This document shows, in pieces, positions 9,641 through 19,800 of a stretch of 64,000 bases of DNA. A program made the translations under genes and the position numbers. This DNA is from Sphaerotilus hippei (GTDB lineage: Bacteria > Pseudomonadota > Gammaproteobacteria > Burkholderiales > Burkholderiaceae_C). Where the stretch lies: the NCBI RefSeq assembly GCF_003201595.1, contig NZ_QJJS01000010.1:113005-177004 (forward strand). Direction: 5' to 3'. The notes beneath the pieces are model-generated. The model was not told the DNA's origin and did no database searches. It saw only the letters and a list, made by a program, of their open reading frames with translations. The first letter of the stretch is position 1. Every line of letters starts with the position of its first letter.

Positions 9641-9677
9641 CCGGTGGCCTTCACTCGTCCTGAGTGAAGGCCACCGG
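9641..9677. repeat. Perfect 16-bp inverted repeat beside a terminator
   Basis: CCGGTGGCCTTCACTC and its exact complement are separated by five bases. The structure lies between the tRNA-His terminator and the end of the convergent response regulator, immediately next to the first hairpin. It has no U-tract of its own on either side. It may add to termination or protect the 3' end of the regulator mRNA. Confidence 0.7.
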
Positions 9678-9681
9678 TGTT

Positions 9682-10473
9682 TCAGGTCATCGCCTGCCGG
9701 CCGGCCTGGACGGCCTCTTCGGTGTCGCTCGATCGCGACAGCTTGGCGTAGACCGAGCGGATGTGGTCGTTGACGGCAAACCACTTGATGCCCATGTGGC
9801 GAGCCACTTCCTTGAGCGTGAAGCCTTTGCTCAGGTAGGTCAGCACCTCGTTCTCGCGGGGATTGAGTCGGTCCTGGGTCGCGACGGCCGTGCCGGCCTC
9901 CGCGCCGAACCCGCTGGTGGCCACCAGCGCCGAGACGCCGAAGCTCGAGGAGCGCCCCAGCGCGGCGGCGTTGGGCTGGGTGTCCATCCAGCCGGTGCGC
10001 GCACCTTCCCGGCCGGGCTGTGCCTGCCGGAAGAAGCCGAGCAGCCGGCGCGCGATCGCCGGGGACAGCGAGGGCTGGCCCCGCACCACCTTCTGCAGTT
10101 CTTCAACCAGCACCTCGAAGCGGTCTTCCTTCAGCAGGTAGCCGTCCGCGCCGCACTGCAGCGCTGGAAACAGGTGCTCGTCGTCCGAATGCAGCGTCGT
10201 GGCGATCTTGATGGCCGGATAGTCGCTGAGGGCGGCCAGCAGTTCGATGCCGCCGCAGCCGGGCTGTTCCAGGTCGCACAGGATGAGCCGGTAGCGGTCG
10301 GCCGCCTCGGGCACGACGCCGCCGTGCCAGGGCAGCCCGACCAGGCCACGGGCGGCGTCGCAGTCGGCGGCTTCGTCGAAGGTGATGTCGTCGCTGAAAC
10401 TCTCCCGCACCACGCGCACGAGAAACTTCCTCGCCATGGGGTTCGCCTCAACAATCAGCACTCGGATCGACAT
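9682..10473 (-). CDS. LuxR/NarL-type response regulator
   Basis: A 263-residue two-domain regulator. The receiver domain has the phospho-acceptor in [10 protein letters not shown] (Asp67), the conserved lysine in YLLKED (Lys115) and [12 protein letters not shown] at the start, where the usual acidic pair is only partly kept (Glu9-Ala10). A variable linker of about 60 residues leads to a LuxR helix-turn-helix ([27 protein letters not shown]). The unusual [12 protein letters not shown] replaces the common VKTHV helix, a form seen in Burkholderiales. No histidine kinase is adjacent, so the partner and targets are unknown. It is convergent with tRNA-His and divergent from surE. Confidence 0.88.
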   Translation of the reverse strand: MSIRVLIVEANPMARKFLVRVVRESFSDDITFDEAADCDAARGLVGLPWHGGVVPEAADRYRLILCDLEQPGCGGIELLAALSDYPAIKIATTLHSDDEHLFPALQCGADGYLLKEDRFEVLVEELQKVVRGQPSLSPAIARRLLGFFRQAQPGREGARTGWMDTQPNAAALGRSSSFGVSALVATSGFGAEAGTAVATQDRLNPRENEVLTYLSKGFTLKEVARHMGIKWFAVNDHIRSVYAKLSRSSDTEEAVQAGRQAMT

Positions 10474-10719
10474 CGCACAACCTCTGAATCTCTGCCGCAC
10501 GCCGGGGCGCGTCGAGACCGGATTATGCGGCGCCCGCGCCGGCCGATCATTGCTGCGGACCCTTTGCTCCCGGGGCCTGCGGCCGGGAAGCGGGGGGTCG
10601 AGCCTGCGCTGACCGGCCTCTTTTTTCAGCCTCGGCGCGGCCCTGCTCGGGTCGACACCGAGGCCGGACGTGCGCACCGTCACGAGACGGCAGCGGTCCG
10701 CGTCCCTACAATCGACCGC
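10474..10719. other. Divergent intergenic region, regulator / surE
   Basis: 246 bases without a gene. Near surE, TACAAT (10707-10712) is positioned as a -10 box seven bases before the ATG. A short AT-rich tract (TTTTTT, 10620-10625) lies in the middle. No other element is recognisable. Confidence 0.5.
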
Positions 10720-11472
10720 ATGCATATCCTGGTTGCCAATGACGATGGGTACCTCGCCCCCGGGCTGTCCGCGCTGGTCGAAGTCTGCAGGGAGTTCGGC
10801 CATGTGGATGTCGTCGCTCCGGAGCAGAACGCGAGCGGCACGTCCAACGCGCTGACGCTGCAGCGTCCGCTGTCGCTGCACACCGCGTCCAGCGGCTTCC
10901 ACCATGTCAACGGCACGCCGTCGGACTGCGTGCACGTCGCGCTGACCGGCCTGCTGGACCGCCGGCCCGACCTGGTGGTCTCGGGGATCAACAACGGTGC
11001 CAACCTCGGTGAGGACACGATCTATTCCGGCACGGTGGCCGCGGCGATGGAGGCCTACCTGTTCGGCGTGCCGGCGATCGCGTTCTCGCTGGCCCGCCAT
11101 GGCTGGGAGCACCTCGACCAGGCGGCGATGGTGGCGCGCCAGATGCTCGCCCAGGTGCTGTCGCGGCCGCTGGGCGCGCCTTTCCTGCTCAACGTCAACG
11201 TGCCGGCCCGGGCCGATGCGGCCAGCCGTCCCTGGCGGGTCAGCCGCCTGGGACGCCGCCATGCGAGCGAGCCGGTGATCCGGCAATGCAGCCCGCGCGG
11301 CGACCCGATCTACTGGATCGGCGCGGTGGGGGAGGTGCGCGAGGCCGGTGAAGGCACGGACTTCCACGCCGTGGCGCAGGGCGAGATCTCGATCACGCCG
11401 CTGCAGGTGGATCTGACCGATCACGCGGCGCTGCCGTCGTGGTCGGCGCGTCTGCAGGACCGCGGCGCATGA
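10720..11472 (+). CDS. surE: 5'/3'-nucleotidase SurE
   Basis: A 250-residue survival protein that removes phosphate from nucleoside monophosphates and short polyphosphate. The N-terminal [11 protein letters not shown] holds the metal-binding Asp-Asp pair (residues 8-9); [21 protein letters not shown] and [21 protein letters not shown] complete the metal site and loop. Its last bases overlap the start of pcm (ATGA), so the two are translationally coupled. The -10-like TACAAT puts the transcription start within about one base of the ATG. Confidence 0.97.
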   Translation: MHILVANDDGYLAPGLSALVEVCREFGHVDVVAPEQNASGTSNALTLQRPLSLHTASSGFHHVNGTPSDCVHVALTGLLDRRPDLVVSGINNGANLGEDTIYSGTVAAAMEAYLFGVPAIAFSLARHGWEHLDQAAMVARQMLAQVLSRPLGAPFLLNVNVPARADAASRPWRVSRLGRRHASEPVIRQCSPRGDPIYWIGAVGEVREAGEGTDFHAVAQGEISITPLQVDLTDHAALPSWSARLQDRGA

Positions 11473-12410
11473 CGCTGGATCCGCTCGACCCGGTCGTGCC
11501 GCCGGGGCTGTCGGCCGAGGGGGCCGATCCGGCCGACGCTCCGGGCCGGGATCCGGATCGCCCGCGCCGTTTTCCGCTGAAGCTCGGGGCCACGGTGCCG
11601 GTGCCCAGGCGCCTGGTCGGTGCACCCGCGCTGCTGTCCTCGGGCTCGCCCGTGGTCGCCGCGGGTGTGTCGGAGGCGGCTGCCCGCGGGGCGCGGCCGG
11701 TGCCCGAGGCGCCTCGCGCGGTCGTGGCCTCGCCCGGCGTGGGCATGGACTCGCGCGCCTTCCGGCTGCGCATGGTCGAGCGCCTGCGCCGCGATGGCTG
11801 CGTCGACGAGGGCGTGCTCGAGGCGATGGGCGTGGTGCCGCGGCACCAGTTCGTCGATGCGGGGCTGGCGGGCCAAGCCTACGAGGACACCAGCCTGCCG
11901 ATCGGCCTGGGCCAGACCATCTCCAAGCCCACGGTGGTCGCCCGCATGCTGTCGCTGCTGCGCCACCGCCCGGGCGGCACCCAACTGTCGCGTGTGCTCG
12001 AGATCGGCACCGGCTGTGGTTACCAGGCGGCGCTGCTGTCGATGCTGGCCCGGCAGGCCTATTCGGTCGAGCGCCTGCGGGCCCTGTACGACCGGGCACG
12101 CGATCACCTCGCGCCCATCCGGGCGGACAACCTGCGCCTGATCTACGGCGACGGCCGCCTCGGACATCCCCCCAACGCGCCCTACGACGGCATCATCGCC
12201 GCCGCCTGCGGCGAGGCGCTGCCGCCGGCCTGGCTCGAGCAGCTGGCCGTCGGCGGGCGCCTGGTGGCACCGGTCCACGAGGGTGGCGGCAACCACCAGG
12301 TGCTGATGGTGGTGGACCGCCTGGCCGATGGCCGGCTGGTCCACACGGTGCACGAGGGTGTGCGCTTCGTCCCCTTAGAATCCGGCACCAGCGAATCCGG
12401 GCAGGGTTGA
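11469..12410 (+). CDS. pcm: Protein-L-isoaspartate O-methyltransferase with long N-terminal extension
   Basis: The enzyme methylates isoaspartyl residues so that damaged proteins can be repaired. The catalytic domain starts near residue 93 ([15 protein letters not shown]) and shows the family motifs [30 protein letters not shown] (SAM binding) and [20 protein letters not shown]. It is preceded by about 92 Pro/Ala/Gly/Arg-rich residues without predicted fold, which makes the protein 313 residues instead of the usual 210-220. The ATG overlaps the surE stop codon. An internal start near Met93 cannot be excluded, but the extension is open and coupled to surE. Confidence 0.94.
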   Translation: MTLDPLDPVVPPGLSAEGADPADAPGRDPDRPRRFPLKLGATVPVPRRLVGAPALLSSGSPVVAAGVSEAAARGARPVPEAPRAVVASPGVGMDSRAFRLRMVERLRRDGCVDEGVLEAMGVVPRHQFVDAGLAGQAYEDTSLPIGLGQTISKPTVVARMLSLLRHRPGGTQLSRVLEIGTGCGYQAALLSMLARQAYSVERLRALYDRARDHLAPIRADNLRLIYGDGRLGHPPNAPYDGIIAAACGEALPPAWLEQLAVGGRLVAPVHEGGGNHQVLMVVDRLADGRLVHTVHEGVRFVPLESGTSESGQG

Positions 12411-12469
12411 GCAGTTCGACGGGAGGTCGAGGCCCTGCAACCCCGGTGGCACCTGATTTCTCCTATTCC

Positions 12470-13354
12470 ATGACACCTCTTCGTACTGCTGTCCCCGCGG
12501 GTCGCCTGCTTGTGCTGGCCGGCGTGTGCCTCTGGCTGGCCGGCTGCGCTTCGGGCGTGAAACCCCGCGCGCCGGTCGAGGACCGTTCCGTGCCGGTGCG
12601 CGCGGGCGCCTCTTCCACGCCCTCGGACCCGAATCGCCTGCCACCCGGCAGCGAGAACGCCGGCAAGCCCGGTTATTACATGGTCAAGCCGGGCGACACC
12701 CTGATCCGCATCGGGCTGGAGACCGGGCAGAACTGGAAGGACCTGCAGCGCTGGAACACGCTGGACAACGCCGACCGCATCGAGGTCGGGCAGGTGCTGC
12801 GCGTGGTGCCGCCGGGGCTGGATCCGACCTCCAGCGCCAGCCGTCCGATCGGTGCGGCTCGCCTGCCCGAGCCGCGCCCGGCGCCGCTGCCGGCCTCGGG
12901 TGCCGCACCGGCCGCGCCGGTGGCGAGTGCTCCGGCCCCGACGCCGACCCCGGCGCCCGCCGCGCCGGCGGCCGCTCCCGACGATGACGGCATCAACTGG
13001 ATGTGGCCCACCGGCGGTGCCGTGCTGGCGGCCTTCGACGACGCGCGCAACAAGGGCGTGGCCCTGGCCGGCAAGGAAGGCGACCCGGTGCTGGCCACCG
13101 CCGACGGCCGGGTGGTGTATGCCGGCGCGGGCCTGCGCGGCTACGGCAACCTGGTGATCATCAAGCACAACGAGGTCTACCTCAGCGCCTACGCCCACAA
13201 CCGGGCGCTGCTGGTCAAGGACGAGCAGGTCGTGCGCCGCGGCCAGAAGATCGCCGAGATGGGGTCCACCGATGCCGAGCGGGTCCAGCTGCATTTCGAG
13301 ATCCGCCGGCGTGGCAAGCCGGTCGATCCGATGCGCCTGCTGCCGGCGCGCTGA
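12470..13354 (+). CDS. nlpD: NlpD-type amidase activator lipoprotein (LysM + degenerate M23)
   Basis: A 294-residue lipoprotein with lipobox LAGC (cysteine 26), a LysM peptidoglycan-binding domain (about residues 69-115), a Pro/Ala linker and a LytM/M23 domain (about 178-292). In active metallopeptidases the site reads H-x2-x-D. Here NKGVALAG (195-202) has Asn and Ala in place of the zinc-binding His and Asp, although AYAHN and LHFE keep later histidines. It should therefore be an activator of cell-wall amidases at division, not an enzyme. The surE-pcm-nlpD order is standard, but the rpoS gene that follows nlpD in many proteobacteria is absent here. Confidence 0.92.
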   Translation: MTPLRTAVPAGRLLVLAGVCLWLAGCASGVKPRAPVEDRSVPVRAGASSTPSDPNRLPPGSENAGKPGYYMVKPGDTLIRIGLETGQNWKDLQRWNTLDNADRIEVGQVLRVVPPGLDPTSSASRPIGAARLPEPRPAPLPASGAAPAAPVASAPAPTPTPAPAAPAAAPDDDGINWMWPTGGAVLAAFDDARNKGVALAGKEGDPVLATADGRVVYAGAGLRGYGNLVIIKHNEVYLSAYAHNRALLVKDEQVVRRGQKIAEMGSTDAERVQLHFEIRRRGKPVDPMRLLPAR

Positions 13355-13380
13355 CCGCCACCCCCCGTCCACAGGGATGA

Positions 13381-13403
13381 CAAGGCGGGCTCGGCCCGCC
13401 TTG
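13381..13403 (+). terminator. Probable terminator after nlpD
   Basis: A perfect 10-bp GC-rich stem (CAAGGCGGGC with its complement) and a three-base loop, followed by a weak T-rich stretch (CATTTT). It separates the surE-pcm-nlpD group from rlmD. Confidence 0.55.
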
Positions 13404-13422
13404 CTGCATTTTGGAGACATGA

Positions 13423-14919
13423 ATGACTGACGTGAACGAATGGCTGACGATCGACGCGCTCGATCTGGACGCCCAGGGCGTGGGCCGCAATGCCGAGGGC
13501 AAGGTGGTCTTCGTCGAAGGGGCGCTGCCCGGCGAGCAGGTGCAGGTGCAGGTCCTGCGCCGCAAGAACAACTGGGAGCAGGCCACGCTGAAGGTGCTGG
13601 GGCGCGAGAGCTCGCTGCGGGTGCGCCCCGGCTGCGCGCACTTCGGCCTGCACGGCGGCGCCTGCGGGGGCTGCAAGATGCAGCACTTCGAGCCCACCGC
13701 GCAGGTCGCGGTCAAGCAGCGCATCCTCGAGGACAACCTCAAGCACCTCGGCAAGGTCCGCCCTGAACGCATGCTGCGGCCCATCGAGGGTCCGACCTGG
13801 GGCTACCGCTATCGCGCCCGGCTGTCGGTGCGTCACGTGGTCAAGAAGGGGGTCGTGCTGGTGGGTTTCCACGAGCGCAAGTCGCGTTATGTCGCCGACA
13901 TGCAGCGCTGCGAGGTGCTGCCGCCGCACATCAGCGCGATGCTGATGCCGCTGCGCGAGCTGATCGCCGGCATGGACGCGCGTGACCGCCTGCCGCAGAT
14001 CGAGCTGGCGCTGGGCGAGTCGCCCCAGGGTCTGGTCAATGCGCTGGTGCTGCGCCACCTCGAGCCGCTGTCGCCGGCCGACGTCGAGCGCCTGAAGGCC
14101 TTCGCCGCCGTGCACGACGTGCAGTGGTGGCTGCAGCCCAAGGGGCCCGACACCGTGCACCTGCTGGAGGAGGGCGGGGTGCAGCTGGCCTACACGCTGC
14201 CCGAGTTCGGCGTCGTGATGCCGTTCAAGCCGACCGACTTCACGCAGGTCAACCACCACATCAACCGGGTGCTGGTCGCCCGTGCGCTGCGGCTGCTGGC
14301 GGTGCGGCCCGATGACCGGGTGCTCGACTGGTTCTGTGGCCTGGGCAACTTCACGCTGCCGCTGGCCACCCAGGCCCGCGAGGTGCTGGGCATCGAGGGC
14401 AGCGAGACGCTGGTGCAGCGCTCGCGCGAGAACGCCGTGCTCAACCAGCTGGCGCACAAGACGAGCTTCGAGGCGCGCAACCTGTTCGAGCTGTCGGGCG
14501 CCGACCTGGCCGTCTACGGCAGCGCGCCACGCTGGCTGATCGACCCGCCGCGCGAAGGGGCGTTCGCGCTGGTCAAGGCGCTGGCCGACGTGCGCCAGCA
14601 GCCGATCGACGGGTTCGAGCCGCCGCTGCGCATCGTCTACGTCAGCTGCAACCCGGCGACGCTGGCCCGCGATGCCGGCCTGCTGGTCCATCAGGCCGGC
14701 TACCGCTGCGTGCAGGCCGGCGTGGTCAACATGTTCCCGCACACGGCCCACGTCGAGTCGATCGCGGTGTTCGAGCGCATCGACGGCTGGACCCTGCCGG
14801 CCGCCCCCGAGCCTGAAGCGGTGGCGGTCGAGGTGGCCGATGCCGCCGACGGGGTCGTGGCTGAGGCGCCGTCGCAGGCCTCACGGGCATCGGACGAGTC
14901 GGACGCCGACGCCGCCTGA
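13423..14919 (+). CDS. rlmD: 23S rRNA (uracil-1939-C5)-methyltransferase
   Basis: RlmD (RumA) methylates U1939 of 23S rRNA with SAM and carries a [4Fe-4S] cluster. The 498-residue product has an N-terminal TRAM domain, cluster cysteines in [15 protein letters not shown] (C71, C81, C84) plus C166-like MQRCEV, the SAM motif [14 protein letters not shown] and the catalytic [13 protein letters not shown]. The 40-residue acidic Ala/Val-rich tail after ERIDGWTLP is not part of the fold. It starts 20 bases after a hairpin and has a GGAG ribosome binding site. Confidence 0.95.
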   Translation: MTDVNEWLTIDALDLDAQGVGRNAEGKVVFVEGALPGEQVQVQVLRRKNNWEQATLKVLGRESSLRVRPGCAHFGLHGGACGGCKMQHFEPTAQVAVKQRILEDNLKHLGKVRPERMLRPIEGPTWGYRYRARLSVRHVVKKGVVLVGFHERKSRYVADMQRCEVLPPHISAMLMPLRELIAGMDARDRLPQIELALGESPQGLVNALVLRHLEPLSPADVERLKAFAAVHDVQWWLQPKGPDTVHLLEEGGVQLAYTLPEFGVVMPFKPTDFTQVNHHINRVLVARALRLLAVRPDDRVLDWFCGLGNFTLPLATQAREVLGIEGSETLVQRSRENAVLNQLAHKTSFEARNLFELSGADLAVYGSAPRWLIDPPREGAFALVKALADVRQQPIDGFEPPLRIVYVSCNPATLARDAGLLVHQAGYRCVQAGVVNMFPHTAHVESIAVFERIDGWTLPAAPEPEAVAVEVADAADGVVAEAPSQASRASDESDADAA

Positions 14920-14965
14920 CGAGCGGACCGGGACCCGAGGCCGGACTGCCTCGGGTCCGCGGACC

Positions 14966-17629
14966 TCAGGCCAGCGCGTCGAGCAGCCGGGTCTCGAACT
15001 CGATCTGGCTGCGGTTGTGCTGCAGCGCGGCGCCGTCGACCAGGAAGGTGTCCTCGACCCGCTCGCCCAGCGTGCTGATCTTGGCCAGCTGCAGGTTGAT
15101 GTGGTGCTCGGCCAGCACCCGGGCGATGCTGTAGAGCAGCCCGGAGCGGTCGCTCGCCGACACCGACAGCACCCAGCGCTGCGCCCGCTCGTCCGGACGC
15201 AGCTGCACCCGCGGCGTGATCGGGAAGGACTTGACCCGCCGCGACAGCCGGCCGCGCCCGGGGGCGGGCAGCGGCCCGGAGGTCGTCAGGGCCTCGCCGA
15301 GCTGGTGCTCGACCAGCGACAGCAGGTCGCGGTAGGGCTGGTCGAAATGCGGCGAGATGACCTGGAAGGTGTCGACCGCATAACCGCTGCGGCTGGTGTG
15401 CACCCGCGCATCGAGAATGCTGAACTGCGCCCCTTCGAAATAACCGCAGATGCGGGCGAACAGGTCCTGGCGGTCGGGTGAGTACACCAGCACCTGCATG
15501 CCTTCGCCCACCGGCGACAGCCGGGTGCTGACCAGCGGCACCGGAGTGTCGACGCGGCGGTTGAGCGCGCGGGCATGCCAGGCGATCTCGCCGCTGTCGT
15601 GGCGGGCGAAGTAGTTCAGGTCCAGCGTCTTCCACAGCGCCTCCTCGGCGCCGGGCAGCATCGAGTGCAGCGCCAGCATCTGGCGGGCCTCGCGCTTGCG
15701 CTGCTCGATCTCGTTGCTCATGTCCGGACGTGCGCCGCCGAGCGCACGGAAGGTCGCCCGGTAGAGGTCCTCCAGCAGCTTGCCCTTCCAGGCGTTCCAG
15801 ACCTTCGGGCTGGTGCCGCGGATGTCGGCCACGGTCAGCAGGTAGAGCGCGGTCAGGTAGCGCGGGTTCTGCACCCGCTGCGCGAACGCGTCGACCACTT
15901 CGGGGTCCGACAGGTCCTCCTTCTGCGCGACCCGCGACATCGTCAGGTGTTCCTTGACGATGAACTCGATCAGCCGGCAGTCCTCGCGATCGATGCCGTG
16001 GTCGCGGCAGAAGCGGCGCACCTCGACCGCGCCCAGTTCGGAGTGGTCGCCCCCGCGCCCCTTGGCCACGTCGTGGAACAGCGCGGCCACGTAGAGCACC
16101 CAGGGCTTGTCCCACTGCGTGCCCAGCTGCGAGCAGAAGGGGTATTCGTGCGTGTGCTCGGGGATGAAGAAGCGGCGCACGTTGCGCAGCACCATCAGGA
16201 TGTGCTGGTCGACCGTGTAGACGTGGAACAGGTCGTGCTGCATCTGGCCGACGATGCGCCGGAAGACCCACAGGTAGCGCCCCAGCACGGAGGTCTCGTT
16301 CATCAGCCGGAACACATGGGTCTGGCCGCGCGGCTGGCGCAGGATCTCCAGGAAGCAGCGGTGGTTGACCGGATCGCGCCGGAAGGCCGCGTTCATGATG
16401 CCGCGGGCGTTGTAGAGCGCCCGCAGCGTGCGCACCGACAGGCCCTTGATGCCCATCGTGCGCTGGTAGGTCAGGAAGGTCTCGAGGATGGTGTGCGGGT
16501 GGCGCAGGTAGAGGTCGTCGCTGGCCACCTCGAGCATGCCGCCCCGGTCGTAGAAGTGCTCGCTGATCGGGCGCATCGGGGCGTGCTGCGAGCCGTTGAC
16601 CCGCTCCTCGATGCCCATCATCAGGATCTGGTTGAGCTGCACCACCGCCTTGGCGGCCCAGTAGTAGCGCCGCATCAGCGCTTCGCTGGCGCGCAGCTCC
16701 GGCGTGTTCTGGTAGCCGAAGCTCTCGGCCACGGCCGTCTGAAGGTCGAAGACCAGCCGGTCCTCGCGCCGGCCGGCCACCACGTGCAGGCGGGCGCGGA
16801 TGCTCTGCAGCAGGCCCTCGTTGCGGTGCAGCTGGATCGCCTCGAAGCGCGTGATCAGGCCGCGGCTGGCCAGCTCCGTCCAGGACTTGCCCAGGCCGGC
16901 CGCGCTGGCGACCCAGCGCACCACCTGCAGGTCCCGCAGGCCCCCCGGGCTCTCCTTGCAGTTGGGCTCCAGCGAGTAGGGCGTGTCCTCGTACTTGACG
17001 TGGCGCTGCACCATCTCCAGCGTCTTGGCGCGGAAGAAGGCGGCCGGATCCATGATCGCGGCCGTCTCCTGGCAGAACTGTTCGTAGAGCCGGCGCGATC
17101 CGCGCAGGAAACGGCTCTCCAGCAGCGCGGTCTGCACGGTGACGTCGGCCTGCGCCTCGGCCACGCACTCGGAGACGGTGCGCACGCTCGAGCCGATCTC
17201 CAGGCCGATGTCCCAGCAGGCGGTGATGAAGCGCTCGACGCAGTGGCGTGCCTCGGCCGACGAGGGGCTGTCGGGAAAGTCCTCGGCGCACGACAGCTCG
17301 GCGGGCATCAGCACCAGCACGTCGACGTCGGAGCCCGGGTAGAGCTCGCCGCGGCCGTAGCCGCCCACGGCCACCAGCGCGGCCCCGCGCGGCATGCCGC
17401 TGAGGTGCCAGAGCTGCTCGAGCATGTGGTCGACGTGCCGGGCGATCACGCGGATCAGCGCCGTGGCGGTGGAGGCCGAGGCGCGTGTCCGGCCGAAGGC
17501 CTCGATCAGGTCGGCCTTGCCCTGCTTCAGCTCGGTGCGCAGGCGCGCCAGCTGGCCGTTCTTCAGGTCGGTGTGCGGCGCGGCCGACGACGGGTCCGGA
17601 TGTCCCGGTGCCGAGTTCACTCCAGGCAT
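14966..17629 (-). CDS. glnD: [Protein-PII] uridylyltransferase / uridylyl-removing enzyme
   Basis: GlnD senses glutamine and adds or removes UMP on PII signalling proteins, controlling nitrogen assimilation. The 887-residue protein has the nucleotidyltransferase motif [17 protein letters not shown] (residues 89-105), a PII-uridylyltransferase middle domain, an HD hydrolase domain with [16 protein letters not shown], and two C-terminal ACT domains (the second around [18 protein letters not shown]). It begins seven bases after the stop of map, so the two form an operon, as in many proteobacteria. Confidence 0.97.
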   Translation of the reverse strand: MPGVNSAPGHPDPSSAAPHTDLKNGQLARLRTELKQGKADLIEAFGRTRASASTATALIRVIARHVDHMLEQLWHLSGMPRGAALVAVGGYGRGELYPGSDVDVLVLMPAELSCAEDFPDSPSSAEARHCVERFITACWDIGLEIGSSVRTVSECVAEAQADVTVQTALLESRFLRGSRRLYEQFCQETAAIMDPAAFFRAKTLEMVQRHVKYEDTPYSLEPNCKESPGGLRDLQVVRWVASAAGLGKSWTELASRGLITRFEAIQLHRNEGLLQSIRARLHVVAGRREDRLVFDLQTAVAESFGYQNTPELRASEALMRRYYWAAKAVVQLNQILMMGIEERVNGSQHAPMRPISEHFYDRGGMLEVASDDLYLRHPHTILETFLTYQRTMGIKGLSVRTLRALYNARGIMNAAFRRDPVNHRCFLEILRQPRGQTHVFRLMNETSVLGRYLWVFRRIVGQMQHDLFHVYTVDQHILMVLRNVRRFFIPEHTHEYPFCSQLGTQWDKPWVLYVAALFHDVAKGRGGDHSELGAVEVRRFCRDHGIDREDCRLIEFIVKEHLTMSRVAQKEDLSDPEVVDAFAQRVQNPRYLTALYLLTVADIRGTSPKVWNAWKGKLLEDLYRATFRALGGARPDMSNEIEQRKREARQMLALHSMLPGAEEALWKTLDLNYFARHDSGEIAWHARALNRRVDTPVPLVSTRLSPVGEGMQVLVYSPDRQDLFARICGYFEGAQFSILDARVHTSRSGYAVDTFQVISPHFDQPYRDLLSLVEHQLGEALTTSGPLPAPGRGRLSRRVKSFPITPRVQLRPDERAQRWVLSVSASDRSGLLYSIARVLAEHHINLQLAKISTLGERVEDTFLVDGAALQHNRSQIEFETRLLDALA

Positions 17630-17636
17630 CGGCGGG

Positions 17637-18446
17637 TCAGGCCTCGGCCGTCACGAAGGCCGGCGTCGCCGGGCTGCCGGCCGACAGCGTCAGCACCTCG
17701 TAGCCGGTCTCGGTCACCACCACCGTGTGCTCCCACTGCGCCGACAGCGAGCGGTCCTTGGTCACGATGGTCCAGCCGTCCCCGGCTTCCTTGATCTCGC
17801 GCCGGCCGGCGTTGATCATCGGCTCGATCGTGAAGATCATGCCGGGCTGGAGCTCGTCGAGCGTGCCGGGCCGGCCGTAGTGCAGCACCTGCGGGTCCTC
17901 GTGGAACTTCAGGCCGATGCCGTGGCCGCAGAATTCGCGCACGATCGACAGGCCCTGGTTCTCGGCGAAGGTCTGGATCGCGTGGCCGATGTCACCCAGG
18001 CGGGCGCCGGGGCGCACCTTCATGATGCCCTTCCACATCGCGTCGTAGGTCAGCGAGCACAGGCGCCGGGCCGCGATCGAGCCGTCGCCGACGACGAACA
18101 TGCGGCTGGTGTCGCCGTGCCAGCCGTCCTTGATGACGGTGATGTCGATGTTGATGATGTCGCCGCTCTTGAGCGCGCGGTCGTTCGGGATGCCGTGGCA
18201 GACCTGATGGTTGATCGAGGTGCACACCGACTTGGGGTAGGGCGTGTAGCCCGGGGGGGCGTAGTTGAGGGGGGCGGGAATGGCGCCCTGCACCTGCACA
18301 ATGTGGTCGTGCGCCAGACGGTCCAGCTCGTTGGTGGTGACACCGGGCCTGACATGGGGCGTCAGCATGTCCAGCACCTCGGAAGCGAGCCGGCAAGCCA
18401 CGCGCATGGCCTCGATGTCCGAGGCGTTCTTGATCGTGATCGACAT
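17637..18446 (-). CDS. map: Methionine aminopeptidase type I
   Basis: Removes the initiator methionine from new proteins. The 269-residue product begins [21 protein letters not shown] and contains the metal-site segments [18 protein letters not shown] ([12 protein letters not shown]), [31 protein letters not shown] and [10 protein letters not shown] with the last ligand in [10 protein letters not shown]. The ATG at 18446 lies seven bases after an AATAAT box (18459-18454 on the minus strand), so its mRNA has almost no leader. It is the first gene of the map-glnD operon; the 126-base gap to the divergent oxidoreductase holds both promoters. Confidence 0.97.
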   Translation of the reverse strand: MSITIKNASDIEAMRVACRLASEVLDMLTPHVRPGVTTNELDRLAHDHIVQVQGAIPAPLNYAPPGYTPYPKSVCTSINHQVCHGIPNDRALKSGDIINIDITVIKDGWHGDTSRMFVVGDGSIAARRLCSLTYDAMWKGIMKVRPGARLGDIGHAIQTFAENQGLSIVREFCGHGIGLKFHEDPQVLHYGRPGTLDELQPGMIFTIEPMINAGRREIKEAGDGWTIVTKDRSLSAQWEHTVVVTETGYEVLTLSAGSPATPAFVTAEA

Positions 18447-18572
18447 GCGCCGAATTATTGCACCGGGGCGGCACCCGCATGGTTCTGGGATAACCTCCTG
18501 GGGCCCGCGGGGGCGGCCTTCGCGGCGGCGGGCCCTCGGCGGCGTCTGGAAAAAACTCGGAGTGAATCGGAC

Positions 18573-19718
18573 ATGGAATCTGTGGATTGTGTAGTGATCG
18601 GTGCCGGCGTGATCGGTCTGGCGGTGGCGCGCGCGCTCGCCATGGCCGGCCGTGAAGTGGTGATCCTGGAGGCGCAGGACGCGATCGGCACCGCCACCAG
18701 CTCGCGCAACAGCGAGGTCATCCACGCCGGCATCTACTACCCGACCGGTTCGCTGAAGGCGAAATTCTGCGTCGAGGGCAAGGGCCTGCTCTACGACTTC
18801 TGCGACAGCCACCAGGTGACCTACCAGCGCCCCGGCAAGATCCTGGTGGCGACCGACCCGTCCCAGCACGGCAAGCTCGAGGCGCTGGCCCGGCAGGCCG
18901 TGGCCAACGGCGTCGACGACCTGCGCTGGCTGAGCGCCGACGAGGCCCGCGCGCTGGAGCCCGAGCTGCACTGCACGGCGGCGCTGCTGTCGCCGTCGAC
19001 CGGCATCCTCGACAGCCACGGCTACATGCTGGCGCTGCTGGGCGATGCCGAGGCCCACGGCGCGATGCTGGCGCTGTGCTCGCCGGTGCTGTCGATGGAG
19101 CGGCCCGACGATGGCGGGCCCGGCCTGCTGCTGCACGTCGGCGGCGCCGAGGCGTCGCAGCTGCGTGCCCGCACGGTGATCAACTCGGCCGGCCTGTGGG
19201 CGCCGGTCGTGGCCTCCCGGGTGCAGGGGCTGGCGCCCGAACTGTCGCCGCGCGCGCACTTCTGCAAGGGCAGCTATTTTTCCTACACCGGCCGGGCGCC
19301 GTTCAAGCACCTGATCTATCCGATGCCCAACTCGGCCGGCCTGGGCGTGCACATCACCCTCGACCTGGCCGGCCAGATGCGCTTCGGGCCGGACACGGAG
19401 TGGATCGACGTCGAGCCGATCCAGCCCGACGGCAGCCCGGCCGACTTCGGTGCACGTTATGTCGTCGACCCCGCCCGCCAGGCCGGCATGGACGAATCCA
19501 TCCGCCGCTACTGGCCCGGCCTGCCCGACGGCTCGCTGGCGCCGGCCTACTCGGGCATCCGCCCGAAGATCAGCGGGCCCGATGACGCCGCCGCCGATTT
19601 CCGCATCGACGGGCCGGCCCGGCACGGGGTGCCCGGCCTGGTGCAGCTCTTCGGCATCGAGTCCCCGGGATTGACCTCCAGCCTCGCGATTGCACGTCAT
19701 GTGCAGTCGCTGGTCTGA
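18573..19718 (+). CDS. FAD-dependent oxidoreductase, L-2-hydroxyglutarate dehydrogenase-like
   Basis: A 381-residue DAO-fold flavoenzyme. The N-terminal dinucleotide-binding site reads [17 protein letters not shown] (residues 7-23). It is followed by [21 protein letters not shown], which closely resembles the LhgO family that oxidises L-2-hydroxyglutarate to 2-oxoglutarate at the membrane quinone pool. [20 protein letters not shown] and [15 protein letters not shown] near the end also fit. The substrate is inferred from similarity only; other 2-hydroxyacids or glycine-type substrates are possible. It is divergent from map and precedes purL. Confidence 0.85.
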   Translation: MESVDCVVIGAGVIGLAVARALAMAGREVVILEAQDAIGTATSSRNSEVIHAGIYYPTGSLKAKFCVEGKGLLYDFCDSHQVTYQRPGKILVATDPSQHGKLEALARQAVANGVDDLRWLSADEARALEPELHCTAALLSPSTGILDSHGYMLALLGDAEAHGAMLALCSPVLSMERPDDGGPGLLLHVGGAEASQLRARTVINSAGLWAPVVASRVQGLAPELSPRAHFCKGSYFSYTGRAPFKHLIYPMPNSAGLGVHITLDLAGQMRFGPDTEWIDVEPIQPDGSPADFGARYVVDPARQAGMDESIRRYWPGLPDGSLAPAYSGIRPKISGPDDAAADFRIDGPARHGVPGLVQLFGIESPGLTSSLAIARHVQSLV

Positions 19719-19726
19719 GCCTCGCC

Positions 19727-19732
19727 TAAAAT
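19727..19732 (+). promoter_or_regulatory. Possible -10 box of purL
   Basis: TAAAAT in an otherwise GC-rich gap gives a predicted start about 62 bases before the purL start codon. No clear -35 box is present. Confidence 0.35.
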
Positions 19733-19800
19733 CCTGGTTTTGGCGCCGGACGCACCGCGTCCGGTCCAGGCCGATCCTCCAGCCCTTCGGGACTCACCGC

